Shown one piece after another: positions 20,262-30,217 of a stretch of DNA of 64,000 bases (its first letter is position 1; every line of letters begins with the position of its first letter). A model generated the notes under the pieces. It searched no databases, had not been told where the DNA came from, and saw only the letters and a program-made list of their open reading frames with translations. Source of the stretch: Listeria goaensis (GTDB lineage: Bacteria; Bacillota; Bacilli; Lactobacillales; Listeriaceae); assembly GCF_900186125.1 (NCBI RefSeq), contig NZ_FYBQ01000009.1, positions 55,833 through 119,832 of the forward strand. The letters run 5' to 3'. The position numbers and the translations under genes were made by a program.

Positions 20262-21236
20262 CTATATAATAACAAGTAGTACGGCTAAAATGCCCGCTAC
20301 AAGTCCTACTGCCCAAAAAGTTAAAACAACGCGCCATTCGCGCCAGCCAACAAGCTCAAAATGATGATGAATTGGCGTCATTTTAAAAATTCGTTTTCCG
20401 CCTGTCGCTTTAAAATAGGCGACTTGTAACATGACAGACGCGGTTTCGATGACGAAGACGACACCGATTAAAAGGAGCAACCATTCGTGTTTTAAGAGAA
20501 TCGAGACGGCTGCAAGTGCCCCGCCTAGCGCAAGGGAACCTGTATCACCCATAAATATTTTCGCTGGGTTTTTATTAAAAAGAAGAAAACCTAACATGCC
20601 GCCAACAACAGCAAAACAGAAAAGCGCTACTTCCATTTGGTTTTCGTAAATCGCGATAATCCCGAACGCGAGAAACGCGATGCTTGAAAGTCCTGAAACG
20701 AGCCCGTCTAAACCATCTGTTAAGTTGACCGCGTTTGAAAAGCCCACAAGCCAGAACAAAACAAACAGCAGGAAAAACCAGCCAATATTAATTTCTGTGC
20801 TTGTAAAGGGAATCGTTAATGTGTCTGGGTAACCGCTCAAATGGTAAATGATATAAAAGAGCAGCGAGATAGCTACTTGACCAAAAAACTTTTGTTTAGA
20901 TGTTAAGCCAAGATTACGTTTTTGTACTACTTTAATATAATCATCGAGAAATCCTAGTGCCCCGAACAGTAGCGTCACTATCAAAATCAGCCATGTTGCA
21001 GATGTAAAATCTCCACTTATAACAGATAGAAGCACATAGCTAATTACAATAGCCGTTAAAAAGACTATCGCGCCCATCGTTGGAGTCCCGGATTTTTGCG
21101 CATGCAGTTTCGGGCCTTCCTCACGAATGCTTTGACCAAATTTTAGCTTCACTAAAAATGGGATAAATATTGGTACGAAGGCTACTGTTATGATAAAAGC
21201 AACCGCTAATGCTGTAATTAAAAAGTATAAAGACAC
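20262..21236 (-). CDS. mraY: Phospho-MurNAc-pentapeptide translocase MraY
   Basis: Transfers phospho-MurNAc-pentapeptide to undecaprenyl phosphate, giving lipid I. 324 residues with about ten membrane helices. The DDxxK-type motif is LDDYIK (about 97-102), NLTDGLDGL holds the catalytic Asp, and the Mg/His loop is PIHHHFELVGW. The start is GTG, 8 bases after GGAGAG. It lies between murE and murD. Confidence 0.96.
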   Translation of the reverse strand: MSLYFLITALAVAFIITVAFVPIFIPFLVKLKFGQSIREEGPKLHAQKSGTPTMGAIVFLTAIVISYVLLSVISGDFTSATWLILIVTLLFGALGFLDDYIKVVQKRNLGLTSKQKFFGQVAISLLFYIIYHLSGYPDTLTIPFTSTEINIGWFFLLFVLFWLVGFSNAVNLTDGLDGLVSGLSSIAFLAFGIIAIYENQMEVALFCFAVVGGMLGFLLFNKNPAKIFMGDTGSLALGGALAAVSILLKHEWLLLLIGVVFVIETASVMLQVAYFKATGGKRIFKMTPIHHHFELVGWREWRVVLTFWAVGLVAGILAVLLVII

Positions 21237-21285
21237 AATTTTTTCTCTCCAATCTTTTTTTCCACTCTAAACTGTTACTATTGTA

Positions 21286-22755
21286 TTAAAGTTTTTGTTT
21301 TTTTTCAATAGCTTCTCTAGCGACAACGCGGTCATCAAAATCATGTTTTTCTGTACCGATGATTTGATAATCTTCATGCCCTTTTCCCGCAATTAAAATC
21401 ACATCGCCGGGTTCTGCTTCGTTTATAGCATATTCAATGGCTTCTTGGCGATTCACACGCACCTCATAAGACTGGCCTTCCACGCCTTTTAGCATGTCCG
21501 AAATAATCGACATTGGCTCTTCCGTACGTGGATTATCTGATGTAAAAACAGGATCGGTTGCATATTCTGCCGCGATTTTCGCCATTTTAGGACGCTTGCC
21601 TTTATCGCGATCTCCCCCACAACCGACTACAACAAAAATGCGTTTTTTGGCAAATTCAGAAACGGTTTGTAACACGTTCAAAAGTCCGTCTGGTGTGTGT
21701 GCGTAATCAACAATGACTGGGAAATCTTGTCCGGCATGGACTAACTCAAAACGACCGGCAACACCTTTTATCGTACAAATTGTTTTCATAATTTGTTGCA
21801 GCGGAATTCCGCTAATATAACAAGTTGCGATGGCCGCTAACACATTATAAATACTAAATTTACCAATCATTTGAATGTGAACCTTTTCGCGTCCTTCTGG
21901 AGAAAACAATTCGAAAGTGGAACCTTGACTCGTAATTTCAATATTTTGTGCTTGGAAATCTGCCGTTTTATCAATACCATATGTAATTACATGTGCAGCT
22001 GTTGCGGTTTTCATCGTGTCAAAAACCGCATCATCCACATTTAAAACCGCCATTTTCGGATGACTTTTCGAGTAACGATTGCCCAGTTGCGCAAAAAGAA
22101 GACTTTTCGCATAGGCATATTCTTCCATTGTTTTGTGATAATCTAAATGGTCTTGCGATAAATTCGTAAAGACCGCAACATCATAATCCGTGCCGTAAAC
22201 ACGTCCTTGCACAAGCGCGTGACTGGATACTTCCATGACCGCAGATGAGACGTCTCTTCTTTTCATCTCGGAAAAAACACGCTGTAAAGTCAGACTATCT
22301 GGCGTTGTATTTTTCGTTTCAACTGTTTGATTCGCAATGCGCATGTACATCGTACCAATTAATCCCGTTGTTTCGCCTGAATCGCGCAAAACCTGCTCCA
22401 CCAAATGACTTACAGTTGTCTTGCCATTTGTGCCAGTGATGCCAATGAGACGCATCTTTTGACTCGGAGAACCATAAAAACAATCCGCAAGAAGCGCCAT
22501 TCCACGTTTTGTATCCCGAATAAGGACAACCGGAATCGAAACGTCTACTGGCTTTTCAGCAATAATGGCTACCGCCCCGTTTTGTTCCGCAACTTGCGCA
22601 AATTGGTGTCCGTCTACAACTTCGCCATCAATACAAATAAAAAGCGTGCCTGCTTCGACTTCGCGACTATCTTGTGCAATTTTGGTGATTTCCATATTTA
22701 AATCCGCCTTCGACTCATAAAGCGGCAATATACTGAGCAACTCTTTTAACTTCAA
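21286..22755 (-). CDS. murE: UDP-MurNAc-tripeptide synthetase MurE (meso-DAP adding)
   Basis: Adds meso-diaminopimelate to UDP-MurNAc-L-Ala-D-Glu. 489 residues. ATP loop [10 protein letters not shown] (about 105-114). The motif DNPRTEEP is the meso-DAP recognition signature, in contrast to the lysine-type motif, and agrees with dapF in the window. The frame stays open upstream, but the ATG at 22764 directly abuts AAAGGAG. The TTG at 22755 has 8-base spacing and gives a start like other MurE proteins (MKLKELL), so it is preferred. Two inverted repeats (22795-22833 and 22865-22900) precede it. Confidence 0.93.
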   Translation of the reverse strand: MKLKELLSILPLYESKADLNMEITKIAQDSREVEAGTLFICIDGEVVDGHQFAQVAEQNGAVAIIAEKPVDVSIPVVLIRDTKRGMALLADCFYGSPSQKMRLIGITGTNGKTTVSHLVEQVLRDSGETTGLIGTMYMRIANQTVETKNTTPDSLTLQRVFSEMKRRDVSSAVMEVSSHALVQGRVYGTDYDVAVFTNLSQDHLDYHKTMEEYAYAKSLLFAQLGNRYSKSHPKMAVLNVDDAVFDTMKTATAAHVITYGIDKTADFQAQNIEITSQGSTFELFSPEGREKVHIQMIGKFSIYNVLAAIATCYISGIPLQQIMKTICTIKGVAGRFELVHAGQDFPVIVDYAHTPDGLLNVLQTVSEFAKKRIFVVVGCGGDRDKGKRPKMAKIAAEYATDPVFTSDNPRTEEPMSIISDMLKGVEGQSYEVRVNRQEAIEYAINEAEPGDVILIAGKGHEDYQIIGTEKHDFDDRVVAREAIEKKQKL

Positions 22756-22794
22756 AATGTCCATCTCCTTTAGCGACATTTTCCCGCACTTTGC

Positions 22795-22900
22795 TAAGAG
22801 AAAAAATATCCTTCTCTATCTTAGCAAAAAGCAAGAAGCATTTCCATAGGGTAAAATGAGTACATGTCTCAGACAAAAATGGCTTATTTGTCTAAGACAC
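22795..22900. other. Two hairpin-forming inverted repeats between pbpB and murE
   Basis: GCTAAGA...TCTTAGC (about 22795-22826) and TGTCT-AGACAAA...TTTGTCT-AGACA (about 22865-22900) each form a stem. Neither has a clear T-run on the minus strand, so they may be weak terminators, processing sites or stabilisers between pbpB and murE. Confidence 0.5.
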
Positions 22901-22908
22901 GTCTTCAT

Positions 22909-25170
22909 TTATCTTGTAAGCAAGTCCCCAACACCCGCATTTTCTTGAATGTTCGTATCCTGCTTCAATTGGTCTTGATTCGTCTGATCACGGTTTTGAT
23001 TAAAGGCATAAATTTCATTTGGTGCTTTCATCGTTAAGGTCACTTTCGAATTTTCATTTAAAATAGAACCTGCTGAAACGCTTTGCTTCGCTACATATCC
23101 GCTTCCATTATAGGTGAACGGGATACCTGTTATTTCGGAAACTTTTTGAGCATCATCGCGCGACCAATTTGTCATGTCTGGCATCGTCATATCGCCATCT
23201 GTCATGATGACAATTCTCTCGCCTTCCATCACTTTATTTGCCTGTTGCGGGATTTGTTGAACTACTTTTGAACCATTTCCGACAACAACAGGAACCAATT
23301 TGCTTTTCGTAATAGCGGCCTTAGCGTCTTCAACCGATTGTCCAGCATAATTTGGAACTGAAACTTTTTCCATCTTCGCTTCTTTCGCTGGCTTAATGTT
23401 CATATATTGCAAACTGTTTTTCATAACCGGATTAAACACTTCTGAAACGGCCTCACCACCAGTTTCGCTGCCCTCCAATTGCGGCTGTTGCATCGTAACA
23501 TACATCACCAATTCTGGATCGTCTGCTGGTGCCATTCCCATGAAAGAGAAAATATAATTATCGCTTCCCGTCATGTATTTGCCCGTTTTCGGGTCAGCAA
23601 TTTGAGAGGTTCCCGTTTTACCGGCAACCGAGTAGCCTGGAATCGCATATAATTTACCAGTTCCGTGTTCTCCGCTAACAACTTGCTGCAATTCTTCACG
23701 TGTTTTCTTAGCAGTTGCCTCACTAATTGGTGTTCCTGATACTTTCGTTTTCGTTTCGGTTACTTCATTTGTATTTGGATTGGTAATTTTTGAAACAATA
23801 TAAGGCTGCTTCATTTTCCCATCACTTGCAATTGCTGAAGCTCCTTGAAGCATTTGCATCATGGATACGGTTGTCCCTTGACCGAAAACAGTTGTTACTT
23901 TTTCAACTGGATAGTTGTAGAGGATTTTCCCGCTTGCTTCATTTGGGAGCTGGATTCCGGTTTTTTGGCCAAAGCCGAACTTCGTCAAATATTCTTCAAA
24001 CGTATCCGTCCCCATTTTATTCAAAAGAGTAGCAAACGCCACATTACTAGAGCGTTCAACGCCTTCGCGATATGTGATTGTCCCCCAGCCGGCACCGCCG
24101 TTATGGTCATGAATCGGAATATCGCCGACGCGGTAAATACCGGATTTATAGTAGGCATTTGGATTATAAACACCTGTATCAATTGCTGAGGCTAATGAGA
24201 AAATTTTCATAACAGAACCTGGCTCATAAGCATATTCGACTGGCAAATCTTGCCACACACCCGCATTTTCTGTACTTAAACCTTCTTTAGTTGACGGATT
24301 GAATGATGGGCGTTGACTCATCGCTAAAATTTCACCTGTTTTAGGATTCATGACAACTGCCATCATATTTTTAGGTTTATATTTCGCATTAACTGTTGTC
24401 ATCGTATCTTCTAAGAATGTTTGAATCTTTTTATCAATAGTCAGCGTAATATCGCTTCCATCTTCTGCTTCTTTTACGTTTTTCTTTGAATTAGGTAAAA
24501 TGTAACCGAGTTTATCTGTACTATAATTAATTTCGCCATCTTTACCCGTTAATATGGAATTGTAGCTTTTCTCGAGTCCCATTTTTCCAACAAGTGTGGA
24601 TTCACCTGTTTCGCCTTCGGTTTGTTGCGCAAAGCCCACTAGCTGCGAAGCAAAGGTGCCATTTGGATAAAACCGGGCAGCTTGACGTGTAAATTCAAGT
24701 CCTGGTAAATTCTCCGCTTCAATTTTATTTTTCGTTTCGACGGATATATTTTTTCCAGCTTTTCCAAATTCAACTTGGTAAACATCTTCCGTATTTAAAC
24801 GTTCTAAAATTTCTGCTTTAGACATAGCAATGTATTTCGCAAGTGTTTCCGCTGTTTGCTCTTTATCGACGACATATGTAGGATTTTTTGATGTTTTGGA
24901 AAACTTATCCGACACGACAGCCGCAAGCGTATACGTTGATGTATCTTCAGCAATCACTTCGCCTTTTTGGTCTAAGATAGAACCACGTTTCGCTTCTATC
25001 TTTTCCGTTTTCAAATGTTGTTTTGCGGCTTCAGCGGCTAATGGTTCGCCGTTTGCCTCGCCGGTAATTTGCAAATAAAGAAAACGGCCAGTAAGAATAA
25101 GGAAGAGCGTCGCGAAAAAGACAAAAAGTACCAGTGCGCCCCTCCTCATATTTCCTCTGCGCCGTTTCAT
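22909..25170 (-). CDS. pbpB: Penicillin-binding protein 2B (septal transpeptidase)
   Basis: Class B PBP of the divisome, 753 residues. A short basic tail and membrane helix (about 10-33) are followed by the dimerisation domain and a transpeptidase domain with Ser319 in SVMK, the SSN motif at 374-376 and KTG at 518-520. Two PASTA domains occupy about 615-740, and the tail is Gln/Asn-rich. The start overlaps ftsL by four bases (ATGA). A second ATG seven codons in is an alternative start. Its partner is FtsW, encoded elsewhere. Confidence 0.95.
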   Translation of the reverse strand: MKRRRGNMRRGALVLFVFFATLFLILTGRFLYLQITGEANGEPLAAEAAKQHLKTEKIEAKRGSILDQKGEVIAEDTSTYTLAAVVSDKFSKTSKNPTYVVDKEQTAETLAKYIAMSKAEILERLNTEDVYQVEFGKAGKNISVETKNKIEAENLPGLEFTRQAARFYPNGTFASQLVGFAQQTEGETGESTLVGKMGLEKSYNSILTGKDGEINYSTDKLGYILPNSKKNVKEAEDGSDITLTIDKKIQTFLEDTMTTVNAKYKPKNMMAVVMNPKTGEILAMSQRPSFNPSTKEGLSTENAGVWQDLPVEYAYEPGSVMKIFSLASAIDTGVYNPNAYYKSGIYRVGDIPIHDHNGGAGWGTITYREGVERSSNVAFATLLNKMGTDTFEEYLTKFGFGQKTGIQLPNEASGKILYNYPVEKVTTVFGQGTTVSMMQMLQGASAIASDGKMKQPYIVSKITNPNTNEVTETKTKVSGTPISEATAKKTREELQQVVSGEHGTGKLYAIPGYSVAGKTGTSQIADPKTGKYMTGSDNYIFSFMGMAPADDPELVMYVTMQQPQLEGSETGGEAVSEVFNPVMKNSLQYMNIKPAKEAKMEKVSVPNYAGQSVEDAKAAITKSKLVPVVVGNGSKVVQQIPQQANKVMEGERIVIMTDGDMTMPDMTNWSRDDAQKVSEITGIPFTYNGSGYVAKQSVSAGSILNENSKVTLTMKAPNEIYAFNQNRDQTNQDQLKQDTNIQENAGVGDLLTR

Positions 25171-25529
25171 TTACCGTCCACTACCTTTACATTATCTCCG
25201 TTTAAACTTAAGCCTTTTTCTTTCGCCATTTTCAAGATGCGTTCATACCGACCTAAATCGTTTACTTGCACTTTTAAATCATCATTCGTTTTTTGCTGAG
25301 TTGCTAATTTTTCTTCGCTTGCTTCAATATCCTTATTAACGGTATAAATAGAAGTTTGAACGCTGATGATAGAAAATGCAAAAATCGCCATAGCCACAAT
25401 CGCCATGAGTACAATTAGTTTTTCAAAGAGTGTCACTTGTCCACGCTTTAAAATTGCTTTTTTCGGTTGTTCTACTTCCTTATGTATTCGCTTAGGCTCC
25501 AGATTGGATTTGTAGGCAAAATTACTCAC
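25167..25529 (-). CDS. ftsL: Cell-division protein FtsL
   Basis: A 120-residue bitopic protein with one membrane helix (about 38-62) followed by a coiled coil (DIEASEEKLATQQKTNDDL). It partners with DivIC/DivIB. The longest frame begins at a TTG that abuts AGGAG (25538); the GTG at 25529 with 9-base spacing is a better start, giving MSNFAYK. It lies between rsmH and pbpB. Confidence 0.88.
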   Translation of the reverse strand: MSNFAYKSNLEPKRIHKEVEQPKKAILKRGQVTLFEKLIVLMAIVAMAIFAFSIISVQTSIYTVNKDIEASEEKLATQQKTNDDLKVQVNDLGRYERILKMAKEKGLSLNGDNVKVVDGK

Positions 25530-25545
25530 ATTTTTCAACTCCTAC

Positions 25546-26478
25546 TCATTTCTCAATTTTTTCAATAACGCGCAGTTTTGCTGAACGCGCCCGATTATTT
25601 GCTTCAACTTCTTCTTCACTAGGTAAAATGGGTTTTCGTGACACAAGCTTAAAGTCAGGCTCAAATTCTTTCGGAATAACAGGAAGTCCTTTCGGTATTT
25701 CCGGCCCCTTCGTCACTTCTTGGAAAATGTGCTTCGTGATGCGGTCCTCTAAAGAATGAAACGTAATCACACTAATTCGACCGCCCGGTTTTAAAAGCGT
25801 AAGCGCATCGTGTAATGAATCCTCGACAGCACCAAGTTCATCGTTCACCGCAATTCGAATCGCCTGAAAAGTTCGCTTACCAGGGTGTCCCCCTTTGCGT
25901 CTTGCCGGCGCTGGAATCGCTTCTTTAATAATATCAACGAGCTCTTGTGTCGTTTCGATCTTCTTCATTTCCCTACGACGCTCAATCTCACGTGCGATTT
26001 GTTTTGAAAATTTTTCTTCCCCGTAGCGAAAGAATATTCGCACCAAATCTTCGTACGCCCATTCATTAACAACAATTTGCGCTGTAAGTTCTTGTGATTG
26101 ATCCATGCGCATATCTAGCGGAGCATCTTGATGATAGCTAAAACCTCGTTCACGAACGTCAAGCTGCGGTGATGAAACACCTAAATCATATAAAATACCG
26201 TCCACCTTTGAAATGCCATTTTCTAACAGCGCTTCTTTAATAAAACGAAAATTAGATTTAATAAAGAGCACTCGCTCATCTTGTAATTTCACTTTCGCGT
26301 TTTCGATTGCCGTAACATCTTGGTCAAAAGCCACTAAACGCCCTTGCTTTCCCAGTTTGCTTAGCAAGTATGCGGAATGACCTGCACCGCCTAGCGTGCA
26401 ATCCACATAAATGCCATCTTTTTTTATATTTAACATGTCTACAGTTTCATGTAGTAAGACAGTTTCATGCTTAAACAT
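25546..26478 (-). CDS. rsmH: 16S rRNA (cytosine1402-N4)-methyltransferase
   Basis: Methylates C1402 at the ribosomal P site using SAM. 310 residues, normal. The SAM loop is [10 protein letters not shown] near residue 26, and the family motifs [17 protein letters not shown] and [15 protein letters not shown] are intact. GGGGGG precedes the ATG. It lies between mraZ and ftsL. Confidence 0.96.
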   Translation of the reverse strand: MFKHETVLLHETVDMLNIKKDGIYVDCTLGGAGHSAYLLSKLGKQGRLVAFDQDVTAIENAKVKLQDERVLFIKSNFRFIKEALLENGISKVDGILYDLGVSSPQLDVRERGFSYHQDAPLDMRMDQSQELTAQIVVNEWAYEDLVRIFFRYGEEKFSKQIAREIERRREMKKIETTQELVDIIKEAIPAPARRKGGHPGKRTFQAIRIAVNDELGAVEDSLHDALTLLKPGGRISVITFHSLEDRITKHIFQEVTKGPEIPKGLPVIPKEFEPDFKLVSRKPILPSEEEVEANNRARSAKLRVIEKIEK

Positions 26479-26490
26479 CGTAGCCCCCCT

Positions 26491-26922
26491 TTAAATATCG
26501 AATCCAATCATATTTTCTGCAATTTCGGAGAAGGATTCTTCTGATTCCTCAAAAACAGCATCCCATTCCGACTTACTCCAAATTTCAATACGATTTGAAA
26601 CTCCGATAATAACGGTTTCTTTTTCAAGCCCCGCATAACCGACTAGATTTTGCGGAATATTAATTCTTCCTTGTTTATCTAACTCACACTCAGAAGCACC
26701 TGAAAAGAAGAAACGCGTAAAAGAACGAGCATCTTTTTTAGTCAGTGGAAGCGTCTGAAGTTTTTCCTCGAGTTTTGACCATTCATTTTGCGGATAGGCA
26801 AATAAGCACTTATCTAGCCCGCGCGTAATGACAAAATTGTCCCCGAGTAGTTCACGGAACTTCGCTGGCACGATTAAACGGCCCTTTATATCAATGTTGT
26901 GTTGATATTCTCCCATGAACAT
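26491..26922 (-). CDS. mraZ: Transcriptional regulator MraZ
   Basis: First gene of the dcw cluster; a ring-shaped DNA-binding protein that represses its own promoter in several bacteria. 143 residues with two AbrB-like halves, each with the DxxxR signature: DIKGR (11-15) and DKQGR (about 84-88). The helically phased GTGG boxes at 26956-26979 directly upstream are its probable operator. It lies 12 bases before rsmH. Confidence 0.95.
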   Translation of the reverse strand: MFMGEYQHNIDIKGRLIVPAKFRELLGDNFVITRGLDKCLFAYPQNEWSKLEEKLQTLPLTKKDARSFTRFFFSGASECELDKQGRINIPQNLVGYAGLEKETVIIGVSNRIEIWSKSEWDAVFEESEESFSEIAENMIGFDI

Positions 26923-26955
26923 TAGACTTCCCCCACTTTCTTACGTACAACTTTA

Positions 26956-26979
26956 CCACATCTCCCCACTTTGTACCAC
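26956..26979 (-). promoter_or_regulatory. Probable MraZ operator: three GTGG boxes at 10-bp pitch
   Basis: On the minus strand GTGG occurs at 26976-26979, 26966-26969 and 26956-26959, exactly 10 bases apart, on one DNA face. Multiple GTGG-type repeats with one-turn spacing are the known binding mode of MraZ. A possible -10 (TGGTAAAGT) overlaps the last box, which suits autorepression. Confidence 0.7.
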
Positions 26980-26992
26980 CCAAAACCTAAAA

Positions 26993-27032
26993 AAAGACAA
27001 AAAAAATTCATCTCTTCATTTAAAAGAGATGA
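26993..27032 (-). terminator. Terminator after the MFS gene
   Basis: Stem CATCTCTT / AAGAGATG with a 7-base loop, followed on the minus strand by AA and a T8 run. It isolates the dcw cluster from the upstream transporter gene. Confidence 0.75.
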
Positions 27033-27100
27033 TAAATCATTGGTACAAAGCCATTTTCGCATAAGATTATAAAGTGGTGGGAAAGTGGGGGACAAAACCA

Positions 27101-28372
27101 CTAATCCCCACTTTCAAGAGAATCTGATTCATTTCCGGCAAGAAGAACTTGTTTTTTTCTGAGTGCAAGACGCCCGAAGATACATGCCAAGGCGCCGCAA
27201 ACAATGATGAAAACGCCCATTCCATATTTTCCTATTAAAGGAGCGAATAATAAACTGGCGGCGCCAAATAGTTTTCCGACTTGAAAGATAATCCCATTAA
27301 AAGCCATATAAGCGCCTCGTTTATTGTCGTTGATAATCGCTGCTAAAATGGTTTGGCGTGTTGGTACATAGAGCAATTCCCCTAAAGAAAGTAAAAGCGT
27401 TGCGAAAAATAACAACCACATGTTTGATAAAAAGGCTGAAAAAGAAAAGCCTACTGCGAATAGAAGAAAGCCAACATACATGACCGGTTCATTTTTGCGA
27501 TGTATTAGCCACTTGGCGACTGGCGCTGTGAACAATACGATGCACAACGTATTTAGCGCCGTGAGCAAGCTTAAAATTCGCACGCCATCAATTGGGATTG
27601 CCAAAAGCTGCCCCAATTGCAGCGTAAGGTTTTGAAATTCATCTGCAAGACGTACAGAAATGAAATTGTTACGCTGAAACTCAATTGTCATGATAAAAAT
27701 CCCAGAAATCGTGAACAAAACAAAGCTTTTATCGCGAACGACGTCGGAATAGGCGTTAAAAACTTCTTTTATGCCAGTCCCTGAACTTTTACTTGAGTCT
27801 TGCTCATGCGTTTCTGTAATAAAGTGGAACGTTAACCACGTTGTTAGTATCGACATAAGAAAGAGCGCAATTAAAAGTTCGAAAAAATGTGTTGTAAAGA
27901 GCCAACCACCTATAATAATTCCAATCATAGAAGACAGATTATTTGCCCAGTAGCTAATGGAATACATAAAACTTCTGGATTCTGGTGTGCTGACATCGAT
28001 TAGCATTGCATCTGCTGCAGGATTAATGATTCCTTGTGCAATTCCGATGAGCAATAAAAATACAAATGTGAGTAATGGAGAGCTAAATAGTGCGGAATTC
28101 ACCAAAACTAGCCCCAGATAGCTAATCATTTTTAGCACTTCTCCGGTCACCATTAGTTTTCTGCGCCCCAATACATCTGCTAAATGGCCACCATAAAGGC
28201 CTACTACAAACGGGATCGCAATGTTAAGCATTAATAAAATGCCCGCTACAGAAGGATTAAAATGCGCTGTAAAGTAAATGGCCAAAAAAGGGAAAATCAT
28301 GGAAGCAATAATTTTACTAAAAAAGTTAATCACAATTCGCATGCGAATATTTGGGTGAAGCGCACGAAACAT
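27101..28372 (-). CDS. MFS transporter, drug/sugar efflux type
   Basis: 423 residues with twelve predicted membrane helices. The MFS loop motif between helices 2 and 3 is visible as GGHLADVLGRRKLM (about 61-74). CGGAGGGG precedes the ATG. It is divergent from an SgrR-like regulator with only 126 bases between the starts. In E. coli, sgrR is divergent from the sgrS-setA locus, where SetA is an MFS sugar exporter, so an exporter of a stress metabolite is a reasonable guess. The substrate is unknown. Confidence 0.85.
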   Translation of the reverse strand: MFRALHPNIRMRIVINFFSKIIASMIFPFLAIYFTAHFNPSVAGILLMLNIAIPFVVGLYGGHLADVLGRRKLMVTGEVLKMISYLGLVLVNSALFSSPLLTFVFLLLIGIAQGIINPAADAMLIDVSTPESRSFMYSISYWANNLSSMIGIIIGGWLFTTHFFELLIALFLMSILTTWLTFHFITETHEQDSSKSSGTGIKEVFNAYSDVVRDKSFVLFTISGIFIMTIEFQRNNFISVRLADEFQNLTLQLGQLLAIPIDGVRILSLLTALNTLCIVLFTAPVAKWLIHRKNEPVMYVGFLLFAVGFSFSAFLSNMWLLFFATLLLSLGELLYVPTRQTILAAIINDNKRGAYMAFNGIIFQVGKLFGAASLLFAPLIGKYGMGVFIIVCGALACIFGRLALRKKQVLLAGNESDSLESGD

Positions 28373-28498
28373 GAATATCCCCTCCGTCTAAAATTTCTTT
28401 TGATACGTTACTTCTGTTATTATAAAGTAGAAACAAATTTATAAAAAGGGACGTTAATTGATTTTTTTGTCCCCTTTTAACAGGTGGAGGTTTTTAAT

Positions 28499-30217
28499 AT
28501 GGATTTTGACTATTTTAAATTGCGGACTTATTTAGAAAATCATAGCTGTTCTTTCAAACTGGCTGAAATCGCCAATCTTTGGTACTGCTCGCCCAAAAAT
28601 GCGAAACGAAAAATCCAAGCTTACGCCACTCAAAATCTACTTTATTATTCTCCCGGCCGCGGTCGTGGGCATTTATCTTCCATAACTTTCACGCAATCTT
28701 TTTTAGAAGATATCACCTCTTTTTTGGGAGGAAAAACAAAAGAAGAACGACTTTCTTGCATTGCAACTTTTCTAGAAAGTGATTTGCCGCCTCATATTCT
28801 TTCCTTTATAACAGAAGAGTTTCGCCAATTATTTAATACGCAACTTCACGAGGGGAATACGGACGTTCTCCGAATGATGATGCGACGCAAGATTAGTACA
28901 TTAGAGCCTAAACGGGTGTCCACTTCCATTGAGTCTTTCCTGCTGAAACATTTAAGCGACACATTGGTCATCTTTAATCGAGAAACACAAAAAATCGAAC
29001 CGTGGCTTGCGCACCATTTTTCTTCTAACGCGACTAAAACAAGCTGGACTTTTTATTTACGTAAAGGGGTGTCTTTTCATAATGGACGTTATTTAACTAG
29101 TGAAGATGTCACCTATTCGCTTTACCGCGCAAAGGAGGCGGATTCTGTAGTGGCACATTTTTTGAAGGATATCCGGCATATTGAGCTTGTTTCTACTTAC
29201 ATTTTGCGGATTCATTTGGTTAAGCCAGATCCTTTCTTTATTCGTTATTTAACGTCTATTAATGTTCCCATTTTGCCTAAAAATACGATTTTTGATGAAA
29301 TGAAATGGATTTCGACAGGGCCTTTTCGCCTGAGCGAACGTTCTGGGAATAAAATTACGTTGGAAGCGTTTGATGGCTATTTCATGCCGCGGGCTTTGCT
29401 AGATAAAATTGAGTTTTGGTATATTGAAGGTGCTGAAAAATTAAATGATGTGCGCTTTTCCTATGGTTTGGAAAAATCGGATGAGCATTACGTTAAAACG
29501 GCTAGTCAGTCTTCTGGTGTTTCGGCGGTTTGTTTTAATTTCCAAAAACAAGATTCGCTTATTCAAAATAAAGCGTTTCGCGAAGCGATTTATCATTTGT
29601 TTGATGGACAATTAATTGGAGTTTCTAAAGAGCGGCAGGCGGCGAGTTATTTTAAATCGGGAAGGAATCCTGGTATTCGGAAAGACGCAAAACAAATTCC
29701 CTCTTTGCTAGAAAAGTCGGGTTATGACGGGCGCATCATTTATTTAGGGATTTTTGACCGCCCCATTATTAAACAAAACGCTGAAATTTTCAGGCAACAG
29801 GCTTTGGCGTTTGGCCTTCAAATGGAATGGGTGCCCATCAATTTGGCGACTGATTATTATGACACGAGTTTTCAAAAATTAGATTTTATTTGGCTGGAGG
29901 ACGAACCAGGCGCTGATATGGAACTTGGCTACATGGAGTTCTTCACTAACCCTCATTTATTCCCAAAAAGGTTTTTAAGTGAAAAAATCTTAGCTACTGT
30001 AGCTCCTTTTTTGGAAGATATGAAGTTTGGTGAGACTTTTTTAGAGCGAGAAAAAAGCCGCATGTCGCTTGACACATGGCTTACGGAAAATTTTTTCTTA
30101 TTTTATGTGGCTTACGGCGATAAAACACATAACATTGACAGCCATATTCGCGGCGTAGAGGACATGATTTATGGTTATTTCAGTCTTTCTAAAGTTTGGG
30201 TGCCTTTATCCGAGTAG
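28499..30217 (+). CDS. SgrR-like regulator: HTH plus solute-binding domain
   Basis: 572 residues. The N-terminal ~110 residues match the SgrR winged-helix domain (LAEIANLWYCSPKNAKRKIQ), and residues ~160-560 an SBP_bac_5 oligopeptide-binding-type domain (WTFYLRKGVSFHNGRYLTSEDV is the family signature). There is no signal peptide, so the binding domain acts inside the cell as a sensor. A GTG at 28484 lies inside the GTGGAGG ribosome site; the ATG at 28499 is used. It is divergent from an MFS transporter, its likely target. Its 3' end overlaps the convergent DUF3397 gene by 12 bases. Confidence 0.85.
   Translation: MDFDYFKLRTYLENHSCSFKLAEIANLWYCSPKNAKRKIQAYATQNLLYYSPGRGRGHLSSITFTQSFLEDITSFLGGKTKEERLSCIATFLESDLPPHILSFITEEFRQLFNTQLHEGNTDVLRMMMRRKISTLEPKRVSTSIESFLLKHLSDTLVIFNRETQKIEPWLAHHFSSNATKTSWTFYLRKGVSFHNGRYLTSEDVTYSLYRAKEADSVVAHFLKDIRHIELVSTYILRIHLVKPDPFFIRYLTSINVPILPKNTIFDEMKWISTGPFRLSERSGNKITLEAFDGYFMPRALLDKIEFWYIEGAEKLNDVRFSYGLEKSDEHYVKTASQSSGVSAVCFNFQKQDSLIQNKAFREAIYHLFDGQLIGVSKERQAASYFKSGRNPGIRKDAKQIPSLLEKSGYDGRIIYLGIFDRPIIKQNAEIFRQQALAFGLQMEWVPINLATDYYDTSFQKLDFIWLEDEPGADMELGYMEFFTNPHLFPKRFLSEKILATVAPFLEDMKFGETFLEREKSRMSLDTWLTENFFLFYVAYGDKTHNIDSHIRGVEDMIYGYFSLSKVWVPLSE

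Noticed and set aside
22865..22900. Terminator between pbpB and murE
   Set aside because: A stem forms but no T-run follows on the transcribed strand, so it is listed only as an inverted repeat.
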